Shown here: positions 1 through 5,713 of the stretch, piece after piece
Position numbering within the stretch: the stretch's first letter is position 1
Layout: every line of letters begins with the position of its first letter
Assembly (NCBI GenBank): GCA_944388615.1
Contig: CALXJL010000035.1
Coordinates: 1-14,590 of the forward strand
Reading direction: 5' to 3'
DNA: 14,590 nucleotides
Source: an uncultured Clostridia bacterium
GTDB lineage: Bacteria > Bacillota > Clostridia > TANB77 > CAG-508
Notes under the pieces: generated by a model
Told to the model about the DNA's origin: nothing
Databases searched by the model: none
The model's input: only the letters and a program-made list of their open reading frames with translations
Made by a program: the position numbers and the translations under genes

Positions 1-269
1 TAAAAAGTTAATTCTCTTGAAACTTTTCTATTTCCCTCATTTTGAACTGTTCGAATTTTTCGAATAGTTCCATTTTCTTCTAATTCGTGAGTTTCAAAAA
101 TCTCCTTTAAATGATAATTAATAGTATTAACTTCCACTCCAAATAATTTCGACATAGATTTTTGAGTTAACAGAAAATCTTCATTATCATATAGAACTTC
201 AACAGAAACATTATCTTTATTTTTACTTTGATAAATTATTAAATCTTTTAAGTTTTCTATAGGATTCAT
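1..269 (-). CDS. RhuM-family protein, N-terminal 89 residues (cut by window edge)
   Basis: An open frame runs from an ATG at 269 to the left edge without a stop, so only the first 89 residues are visible. AAAGGAG lies just upstream of the ATG. The translation has the hallmarks of the RhuM (virulence protein RhuM) N-terminal domain: an opening segment ending in IIYQSK, an acidic strand with VEVLYD, then LLTQKSMSKLFGV, which resembles the family's 'LTQ..MAELF' helix-turn-helix-like element, then NTINYHLKEIF, ELEENGTIRKIRTVQ and EGNRKVSREL. In the family the next block is normally YNLDMIISVGYRV, which would begin at the edge. RhuM proteins occur in pathogenicity and other genomic islands, sometimes fused to Fic/Doc domains. 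Their biochemical role is unsettled. Downstream domains cannot be seen here. Family assignment is by remembered motif similarity. Confidence 0.8.
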   Translation of the reverse strand, partial: MNPIENLKDLIIYQSKNKDNVSVEVLYDNEDFLLTQKSMSKLFGVEVNTINYHLKEIFETHELEENGTIRKIRTVQNEGNRKVSRELTF

Positions 270-311
270 CTTCTTTCTCCTTTATTTTATAAATTTTTAA
301 TTTCAGGCCAT

Positions 312-863
312 CTATATAACTTGTTTATCTAATATTGCATAAACTTTATTGTAACTTTCCATTATAGTTCCATCATAAGTTATTTTTACATTAGTTCCTA
401 TTTCATAAAAAGCATCATTATTTTCACCTAAACCAATACTAATTTTATCTGATGATTTTCGTATATCCTCATTTCCATTTGGTTCTACTATAATATATGT
501 TGAACTAGATTCAATTACCTTTCCCAAAAATGAATGTTTACTCTTTCTCATTTCTTCTTCAAATTTTTCTTCATATTTTTTCATTTCTTCTTCAAAGTCA
601 TTATAATCCATAAACCAAGAACCTATCTTTATATCATCAAATCCTACTAATGTATGAAAATCTATTACCTTATATCCTAGTCCAAAGTATTCTATTGTTC
701 CTCCATCATTAATCATTCCTGCTGGGTTTTGTATGCAGAAAATAGGTTTTTCTTGTTTCTGTACTCTATTATAATCAACTACGAAAAATACAATTCCTAA
801 AATAACTATAACTCCTAAAATAATTCCAATTACTTTAAAACATTTTTTCATAACAATCACCAT
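312..863 (-). CDS. Hypothetical membrane-anchored protein, 183 aa
   Basis: Function not recognised. Residues about 9-29 form one hydrophobic N-terminal helix following KK, which suggests a membrane anchor or uncleaved signal with the rest outside the cell. A soluble region follows with an IGSWFMDY segment, a charged stretch (about 88-110) with repeated FEEEM units, and a C-terminal beta-rich part containing TYIIVEPNGNEDIRKSSD and ITYDGTIMES. That last part resembles a small secreted OB-fold-like domain common in clostridial hypothetical proteins (from memory, not verified). The ATG at 863 has AAAGG four bases upstream. An in-frame ATG at 851 (MKKCF) is preceded by GGTGAT at good spacing and could equally be the start. 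The gene lies 42 bases upstream of the RhuM gene on the same strand, in the accessory-looking left arm. Confidence 0.7.
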   Translation of the reverse strand: MVIVMKKCFKVIGIILGVIVILGIVFFVVDYNRVQKQEKPIFCIQNPAGMINDGGTIEYFGLGYKVIDFHTLVGFDDIKIGSWFMDYNDFEEEMKKYEEKFEEEMRKSKHSFLGKVIESSSTYIIVEPNGNEDIRKSSDKISIGLGENNDAFYEIGTNVKITYDGTIMESYNKVYAILDKQVI

Positions 864-913
864 TTTACCTTTTCTTTTATATTCAACCTAAGCAAAAAAT
901 TACTAATTATTAT

Positions 914-1078
914 TTAAATATTATTAGTCCAACTAATTTGTCTCACCAGTGGAGCGACAATTTCATTATCTTTATAAGTTTCATAAAATTGTTTCATTTT
1001 ATAAATGCCTGCTCGATTAAATCCTTTCATAAATTTATTGATTAATAATTTCTTTTTAAAGCTAACATTTCCAAACAT
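914..1078 (-). pseudogene. Remnant of a YhcG/DUF1016-type PD-(D/E)XK nuclease
   Basis: A short minus-strand frame (54 codons from ATG 1078 to TAA 914-916; open back to an in-frame TAA at 1100-1102) encodes FMKGFNRAGIYKMKQFYETY followed by KDNEIVAPLVRQISWTNNI. This matches the core of the DUF1016 N-terminal domain, where 'GFS..NL..MR.FYE.Y.D..I...L..QLSW' is characteristic. Intact family members are about 330-380 residues with a C-terminal PD-(D/E)XK nuclease domain. Everything after SWTNNI and most of what precedes is missing, and the ATG lacks a ribosome site. I therefore call it a decayed fragment rather than a gene. The remaining parts of 864-1173 show no other coding potential that I can support. 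Confidence 0.6.
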
Positions 1079-1173
1079 ATCATAAGTCACTTTCTGTATT
1101 TATTCATCCACTATATATCCCTATTTGTTCTGTAATCAGACTTCTATATATTTTCATCTTTATATCTAATTCA

Positions 1174-1539
1174 TTATACCAATGTCACAATAATTAATAC
1201 TAATATTCTCATAAATAAAATTAATATTGTTACTGTTACAACTAATGTTATTAAGCATAAGAATAATCTTTTTAAGCCATTAAATTTATTATACATTTTT
1301 ATAAGCAAATTTATTAATAAATACTCTAACCAAACTATTGGTATTAGTAAAATTCCCCATATTAGTAAACCATATCTAAATAATGCTGATATTATTAAAC
1401 TAGCATTTTCATATTGGTGATGGTTAGAACCTATCTCCGACCAATTAAATTTCATTTTTATATATAAATATATATCTATTATTAATATTATTATTGATAA
1501 AATAATAGCTATTCTTCTTAAAACCTTTTTATTTTTCAC
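1174..1539 (-). CDS. Hypothetical multi-pass membrane protein, about 121-126 aa
   Basis: Function not recognised. The protein begins with a Lys/Arg-rich stretch (KVKNKKVLRR) and then has about three hydrophobic helices: one starting IAIILSIIILII, one around SALFRYGLLIWGILLIPIVWLEYLLINLLI, and a C-terminal one, ITLVVTVTILILFMRILVLIIV. A short polar loop with NHHQYEN separates the first two. No catalytic or binding motif is visible. Both candidate starts are GTG. The longest frame starts at 1554 with no ribosome site. GTG at 1539 has GGTGGAG nine bases upstream and is preferred. It lies among unrelated accessory fragments and shares no obvious operon partner. Confidence 0.6.
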   Translation of the reverse strand: MKNKKVLRRIAIILSIIILIIDIYLYIKMKFNWSEIGSNHHQYENASLIISALFRYGLLIWGILLIPIVWLEYLLINLLIKMYNKFNGLKRLFLCLITLVVTVTILILFMRILVLIIVTLV

Positions 1540-1581
1540 TTTAATTTTCTCCACCCAACTTACTAGTTATCTTTCATCTTT

Positions 1582-1671
1582 TTAGTAATAATACATATCT
1601 ATAAAATGTAAATCTCCATCCCATATTTCTTCATCAGTCGTATCTATAAAATAATTTTTTATTGTTTTGTC
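1582..1671 (-). pseudogene. Unassigned C-terminal coding remnant
   Basis: Between the membrane protein and queH, one minus-strand frame (29 codons, then TAA at 1582-1584) reads DKTIKNYFIDTTDEEIWDG and continues LHFIDMYYY. The acidic/aromatic composition looks protein-like rather than random AT-rich sequence. There is no start codon or ribosome site, and an in-frame stop lies immediately upstream at 1672-1674. It may be the tail of a lost gene. I do not recognise a family, and confidence that it was ever coding is low. Confidence 0.25.
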
Positions 1672-1691
1672 TTATTTATCAAATCCTTGTT

Positions 1692-2258
1692 TTACATAGA
1701 ATTACTATTTTCTTTATCCTTCTCAATCTTCTTTTTATACCTATCCTCCTCTGAAAATATACATCCACAATATTTTTGCATATATAAACCAAGTTCTCTT
1801 GCTTTAGCTTGCCCCTCTCTAAAGCCAACTCTAAAATCTCTATATATGAACTTTAATCCATATTTTTGAGCTATTTTCTCACCTAAATTTTTTAATTCAT
1901 CATGTTTTTGGTATGGACTTACCAAAAGTGTTGTTGTTATCGCTTCATAACCATTATCTTTTGCATATTTTGCAGTCTGTTCTAAACGAACTTTATAACA
2001 ATAATCAACACATCTATTTTCTAAATTATTTATCACATTTCTGCAAAATTCATCTAATCCATAATTTTCTTCAAATATGGCTTTAACCTCTATACTTTTA
2101 GCATATTCCTTTAAAGTATCTCGTCTTTGTTTATATTCCATATATGGATGTATGTTTGGATTATACCAATATAAAACAGGCTCTATTCCTTCTTTTCGTA
2201 GTGCATCAATACAATAGATACTGCATGGAGCACAACATGTATGCATTAATAATTTCAT
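1692..2258 (-). CDS. queH: Epoxyqueuosine reductase QueH
   Basis: QueH (former DUF208) reduces epoxyqueuosine to queuosine in the wobble position of GUN-anticodon tRNAs, the last step of queuosine synthesis, as a non-homologous replacement for cobalamin-dependent QueG. Visible signatures are LLMHTCCAPCS at the N-terminus (C8, C9, C12), WYNPNIHPYMEY (31-42), NRCVDYCYKVRL (C83, C87), TTLLVSPYQKHD and YCGCIFSEEDR (C164, C166). These Cys sets are the family's iron-sulfur and redox-active residues. Length 188 is normal for the shorter family members, and the C-terminus is a charged tail. AGGAGG lies six bases before the ATG. It is the last gene of a minus-strand run with the isomerase-like gene, ruvB and the surface protein. 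No other queuosine genes and no preQ1 riboswitch are seen in the window. Confidence 0.93.
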   Translation of the reverse strand: MKLLMHTCCAPCSIYCIDALRKEGIEPVLYWYNPNIHPYMEYKQRRDTLKEYAKSIEVKAIFEENYGLDEFCRNVINNLENRCVDYCYKVRLEQTAKYAKDNGYEAITTTLLVSPYQKHDELKNLGEKIAQKYGLKFIYRDFRVGFREGQAKARELGLYMQKYCGCIFSEEDRYKKKIEKDKENSNSM

Positions 2259-2279
2259 TTTTCCTCCTAATCTAGAAAA

Positions 2280-2317
2280 TGAACTTTAAGGAACGTCCCT
2301 AAAGTTCACAAAGTTCA
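2280..2317 (-). repeat. REP-like palindrome between the isomerase-like gene and queH
   Basis: 2280-2292 pairs with 2296-2308 around a three-base loop. As minus-strand RNA, UGAACUUUAGGGA / UUCCUUAAAGUUCA forms a 13-bp stem with a single G-U wobble. The arm AAAGTTCA (2301-2308) is repeated once more at 2310-2317. There is no U-tract, so it is not a standard terminator. The 'TTTAGGGACGTTCC' core resembles interspersed palindromes in clostridial genomes associated with Y1 (REP-type) transposases. That link is from memory. The second arm repeat overlaps the TGA stop (2315-2317) of the upstream gene. Confidence 0.6.
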
Positions 2318-2950
2318 AATTCCTAATTCTGATATATATTCTTTTATTTCTCCTTCTTCTGCATTATCAAAGAAATATTTCTTAAATTGATCTCTATTTA
2401 TTGTTTGTTTTAAAAATTCTTGATCTATTTCTTTTAATATAGTTAACATATCCTTATGTGTTATTTTTTTCACTTCATCTAATATCTTTTTATTTGCTTG
2501 CTCTGGTACTACTCTTTCTTTTGGATATCCTCCTCCAAATTTTGATTCAAATAATTTTTCAAAAGTATATTCTAATGTTAGTTCACTTCCCCATCCAAAT
2601 CCTTTTGCATAACCAATTGATATTGCATTTCCTGCATTTATTTGACTAAATAAATATGCATCTGTTGGATCTACTATATGTCCACAAAGTACATTTGGGA
2701 AGCTATTTAATGCAAGCATTGCTCCTTCTCCTGTTCCACATCCTGTTACAACAAAATCTACCGCTTTTGAATTTAATAAAATTGCTGCTAGAAGTCCTAC
2801 TTGTACATATGTCAAATTATTTTCATCAGGATTTTCCATCCCATAATTAAATACCTCGTAACCTTTTTTTTTTTTAACTTTTTTTAATGCATTATATATA
2901 ATTTCGTTTTTTGATGCTTGGCTATTCTCATTTATTAAAGCTATTTTCAT
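2315..2950 (-). CDS. RpiB/LacA/LacB-family sugar-phosphate isomerase-like protein
   Basis: The first about 135 residues match the RpiB/LacAB fold (ribose-5-phosphate or galactose-6-phosphate isomerases): MKIALINENS at the first strand, VDFVVTGCGTGEGAMLALN (64-82, with C71 at the family's active-site Cys and the glycine-rich phosphate loop), and DAYLFSQINAGNAISIGYAKG (97-117), equivalent to the region ending in 'N.NVLALG'. Classical RpiB is about 150 residues. This 211-residue version carries an extra helical, Lys/Glu-rich C-terminal part (about 140-211). Its substrate cannot be deduced. It lies 26 bases after ruvB on the same strand and upstream of queH. Codons 26-29 are a run of 12 consecutive A, a slippage-prone tract. 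Confidence 0.85.
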   Translation of the reverse strand: MKIALINENSQASKNEIIYNALKKVKKKKGYEVFNYGMENPDENNLTYVQVGLLAAILLNSKAVDFVVTGCGTGEGAMLALNSFPNVLCGHIVDPTDAYLFSQINAGNAISIGYAKGFGWGSELTLEYTFEKLFESKFGGGYPKERVVPEQANKKILDEVKKITHKDMLTILKEIDQEFLKQTINRDQFKKYFFDNAEEGEIKEYISELGI

Positions 2951-2976
2951 ATTTTATCATTCCTTTCAATTTTATA

Positions 2977-3981
2977 TTATTGTTTAAATTCATATCCCAT
3001 ATGTTTATATGCATCTGGTAATGGGATCCTTCCTCTTGGAGTTCTTGCTATAAATCCAATTTGTATTAAATATGGTTCATATACATCTTCTAAAGTATCT
3101 ATTTCTTCTCCTACTGTTGTAGCTAAAGTTTCTATTCCAACTGGTTTTCCCTTATATGTTTCTATCATTGTATCTAATAATCTTCTATCTATTTCATCTA
3201 AGCCTATTTCATCTATTTCCAACTTATTTAATGCTATTTTAGCTATCTTCAAATCGATATTTCCATTTCCTAAGACTACTGCATAATCTCTTACACGTTT
3301 TAATAATCTATTTGCAATTCTTGGAGTTCCTCTTGAACGCCTTGCTATTTCTATTGCAGATTCATCATCTATTTTTATTTCTAATATATTTGCCGACCTC
3401 TTAATTATAGTTTTCAAACTTTCTATATCATATAATTCTAATCTATGTACTATTCCAAATCTATCTCTTAGAGGTGTGGCAAGTGATCCAGCTTTTGTTG
3501 TTGCTCCAATAAGTGTGAATTTAGGTAAATCTAATCTAATTGATCTGGCTCCCGGACCTTTTCCTATAATTATATCTAATGTATAATCTTCTAATGCTGG
3601 ATATAATATTTCTTCTACACTTTTGTTCAATCTATGAATTTCATCAATAAACAAAACATCAAATTCTGATAAAGTGGTTAGAATAGCTGCTAAATCTCCA
3701 GGTTTTGTTATAGCTGGTCCTGATGTTATTTTTATATTTGATTTCATTTCATTTGATATAATATTTGCAAGTGTAGTTTTTCCAAGTCCTGGAGGTCCAT
3801 ATAATAAAACATGATCCAATGGTTCTCCTCTTTTTTTGGCAGCTTCTATATAAACTTTCATATTTTCTTTTACTTTATCTTGTCCTATATATTCGCTTAA
3901 TAATTTAGGTCTTAAAGAATTTTCCATTGTCTCTTCATTTTGATTTTCTATCTCTGGACTTATTATCTTGTTATCTTCCAT
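2977..3981 (-). CDS. ruvB: Holliday junction branch-migration helicase RuvB
   Basis: RuvB is the hexameric AAA+ motor that, with RuvA, drives branch migration of Holliday junctions in recombination and repair. All landmarks are present: an N-terminal LRPKLLSEYIGQ block (23-34), Walker A GPPGLGKTT (62-70), Walker B LFIDEIHRL (D113, E114), a sensor-1 region LIGATTKAG (157-165), the arginine finger in LRDRFG (R174 region), sensor 2 in RGTPRIANRLLKRVRDYA (218-234), and the C-terminal winged helix ending TPRGRIPLPDAYKHMGY. Length 334 is typical. GAGGAG lies eight bases before the ATG. It starts 15 bases after the stop of the surface protein gene, so the two are probably cotranscribed. ruvA and ruvC, the usual neighbours, are not in the window. 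Confidence 0.98.
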   Translation of the reverse strand: MEDNKIISPEIENQNEETMENSLRPKLLSEYIGQDKVKENMKVYIEAAKKRGEPLDHVLLYGPPGLGKTTLANIISNEMKSNIKITSGPAITKPGDLAAILTTLSEFDVLFIDEIHRLNKSVEEILYPALEDYTLDIIIGKGPGARSIRLDLPKFTLIGATTKAGSLATPLRDRFGIVHRLELYDIESLKTIIKRSANILEIKIDDESAIEIARRSRGTPRIANRLLKRVRDYAVVLGNGNIDLKIAKIALNKLEIDEIGLDEIDRRLLDTMIETYKGKPVGIETLATTVGEEIDTLEDVYEPYLIQIGFIARTPRGRIPLPDAYKHMGYEFKQ

Positions 3982-3996
3982 TGTCAGCTCCTCTTA

Positions 3997-5304
3997 TTAT
4001 TTCTTAATTTTGTTAAATAATTTAATTCTTTTAAATAATAGGATTATAATTATTACTCCTAATATTACTAGTACAGCTATCCCTTTACTCCCTGTTTGAG
4101 GTAATATTTTATTAGCAACTGTTGTATCTTTTTCTTCCTCTTGTTTTCCTTCTTCTATTATATCTTTGGGCACATTTCCTTTTTCACTCGCTAATATAAT
4201 CAATCTTCCTCGAGCATCGTCTGTAGTAGTTGATAATGATATTTCTCTTCTTCCTTGTGTATCTCTTGTCATAAATTCTGTATCTTCTGGTGATGTTTCA
4301 AAAATATCATATATTTCATACTCAATTGTTGTTCCACTATTATCTGTTATTTTTATTATATCTCCATTCGATAATTTATAATTATCTGAGAATAATGTTC
4401 CATTTCTATAGTTATGTCCAACTAATACTGTATTTCCCGGTTGATTTAATCCTCCCCCTGTTGTATATAATATAGCAATTGCTATTTCTATAGATTGTTT
4501 AGTAACTTTTTCTAAAATTACAGATTTTAAATTTGTTTTAGGAATTTCTATTTGTCCCATTACATTATATCCCTGGTATTTAAGTTCATCACCTGTCTCA
4601 CTTTCATTTTCTATTTCGTCTTGGCTAGAAAGTGTTGATATATCTTTAAATTCTATATCATACTCATTTGCATAATCTTCTGTAGTAGAGCCTGGTTCTC
4701 CATAAAGAATTAAATCATCAGAACAATATTCAAAAACATTTCCTGCATATTCCAAGCTTTCCGAATAGACTATAAACTTTTTTAAATTTTCACATAATCT
4801 AAATGTACAATTTCCAATATATTCAAGTGTCTCAGGTATTGTAATTTCTTCAATTCCAGTTTCCTGAAATACATATGTATCCAATCTTTCTAATGATGAT
4901 GGAATATTTATTTCCTTTAAATTTTTACATCCAATAAATGTTTGATCTCCTAAATCTATTAAACCTTCTGGTAATTGTATACTTTCTAAATTTTCGCAAC
5001 CTATAAATGCAAAATCTCCAATTTTTGTTATCCCCTCACTAATAATAACTTTTTCTAGATTTTTCCCATTTGTCTGATCATTTCTTTCTTCATGAAATGC
5101 ATGATCAGCTATACTTTTTACTTCATATCCATCTATTTCGTTTGGTATAGTTATATCTGTCTCATTTCCTATATATGCTGTTATTATTGCTTGTCCACTT
5201 GAATCTATCTCATATTTATATTCATTATTGGTAGCATAAGTTTTTGTATATAAACATATACAAAACATTATAGTTATTAATAATATTTTAATTAATTTTT
5301 TCAT
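3997..5304 (-). CDS. LPXTG-anchored BspA-like LRR protein with a degenerate (Cys-less) sortase domain
   Basis: Numbering is from the upstream ATG at 5349; the likely start is residue 16 (ATG 5304), with AAAGGGGG nine bases upstream. Residues 16-40 are a signal peptide (MKKLIKILL...TYA). Residues about 60-235 hold BspA/LRR_5 repeats (for example VIISEGITKIGDFAFIGCEN, EINIPSSLERLDTYVF) closing with LYGEPGSTTEDYANEYDIEF. Residues about 260-390 are a sortase fold: IEIPKTNL, PGNTVLVGHNYRNG (H312), a YEIYDIF strand, then SLSTTTDDARGRLIIL. The family has Cys at T375 (codon ACT, 4225-4227); R382 is kept. A charged linker, LPQTG (416-420), a hydrophobic helix and a basic tail form a wall-sorting signal. 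The protein is therefore predicted to be a wall-anchored, transpeptidase-dead sortase-like surface protein. Repeat and domain limits are approximate. It is first gene of a run with ruvB, the isomerase-like gene and queH. Confidence 0.88.
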   Translation of the reverse strand: MKKLIKILLITIMFCICLYTKTYATNNEYKYEIDSSGQAIITAYIGNETDITIPNEIDGYEVKSIADHAFHEERNDQTNGKNLEKVIISEGITKIGDFAFIGCENLESIQLPEGLIDLGDQTFIGCKNLKEINIPSSLERLDTYVFQETGIEEITIPETLEYIGNCTFRLCENLKKFIVYSESLEYAGNVFEYCSDDLILYGEPGSTTEDYANEYDIEFKDISTLSSQDEIENESETGDELKYQGYNVMGQIEIPKTNLKSVILEKVTKQSIEIAIAILYTTGGGLNQPGNTVLVGHNYRNGTLFSDNYKLSNGDIIKITDNSGTTIEYEIYDIFETSPEDTEFMTRDTQGRREISLSTTTDDARGRLIILASEKGNVPKDIIEEGKQEEEKDTTVANKILPQTGSKGIAVLVILGVIIIILLFKRIKLFNKIKK

Positions 5305-5332
5305 TTGATTTTTCCCCCTTTTATTGGTTTTT

Positions 5333-5362
5333 ATTATATAATAATACATATATTAAAATCAA
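5333..5362 (-). promoter_or_regulatory. Promoter upstream of the LRR/sortase-like surface protein
   Basis: On the minus strand TTGATT (5362-5357) is followed after 18 bases by a perfect TATAAT (5338-5333), about 29 bases before the preferred ATG at 5304. The alternative ATG at 5349 falls inside the spacer, which supports 5304 as the start. It would drive the surface protein and, since no terminator is seen after it, also ruvB and the genes beyond. Confidence 0.55.
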
Positions 5363-5394
5363 GGAAATTTCTTTTTTATTTTTGTATGAAAACA

Positions 5395-5426
5395 AAAAGA
5401 GGCATATAAATTTATATGCTTCTTTT
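5395..5426 (-). terminator. Rho-independent terminator after the Cys-rich miniprotein gene
   Basis: The perfect palindrome GCATATAAATTTATATGC (5402-5419) is extended outward by AAAAGA/TCTTTT, interrupted by one G-T pairing. Read on the minus strand it ends in CTCTTTTTG, giving a U-rich tail 31 bases after the stop of the 54-residue gene. It also separates that gene from the surface protein transcribed in the same direction. Confidence 0.65.
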
Positions 5427-5456
5427 AATCCTATCACAAGCAATATTTATTACTAA

Positions 5457-5621
5457 TTAGCAGCAACAATTATTACATCCATTATTTGTAAATAATAATA
5501 AGAAGATAATTATGAAAAATAATATTTCACTATTGTTTCCTGATCTTCCAAATAATCCGTTCAAAAAACATCCATTATTTCCATGATTACAACATCCGCA
5601 ATTTCTATTTTCTTCTTGCAT
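5457..5621 (-). CDS. Cys-rich single-pass membrane miniprotein, 54 aa
   Basis: ATG at 5621 is preceded by a strong GGAGGAG at six bases, and the frame ends in TAA at 5457-5459. The protein has a polar Cys/Asn/Gly head (C8, C10, C11, C18; NCGCCNHGNNGC), a GLFGRSGNNSE hinge, a hydrophobic helix (about 33-44, ILFFIIIFLLLF) and the tail TNNGCNNCCC (C49, C52, C53, C54). Eight of 54 residues are Cys, placed on both sides of one membrane helix. Similar tiny Gly/Cys-rich hydrophobic proteins in Clostridia and Bacilli (YjcZ-like or annotated as high-cysteine proteins) are sometimes linked to sporulation. That comparison is from memory. Metal binding or disulfide cross-linking are possible but not shown. 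It is divergent from the U32 gene (92 bases between starts) and followed by its own terminator. Confidence 0.75.
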   Translation of the reverse strand: MQEENRNCGCCNHGNNGCFLNGLFGRSGNNSEILFFIIIFLLLFTNNGCNNCCC

Positions 5622-5713
5622 ATTTTCTCCTCCTTTTTATTTTCTCATATCATATAGTATTCTTTTGGCTTAATTTGTGTTACAATACATTTATAATTTT
5701 TTAGGAGGTTATT

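Noticed and set aside
2280..2308. Palindrome as an intrinsic terminator
   Set aside because: No T-tract follows on either strand; treated as a REP-like repeat.
5305..5349. Upstream ATG at 5349 as start of the LRR/sortase-like protein
   Set aside because: It lacks a ribosome site, adds a non-signal-peptide leader and falls inside the -35/-10 spacer of a good promoter; ATG 5304 has GGGGG upstream and begins a standard signal peptide.
5622..5713. Promoters for the divergent Cys-rich and U32 genes
   Set aside because: TACAAT and TATAAT-like hexamers exist near 5680-5697 but none has a matching -35 at 16-18 bases; not called.
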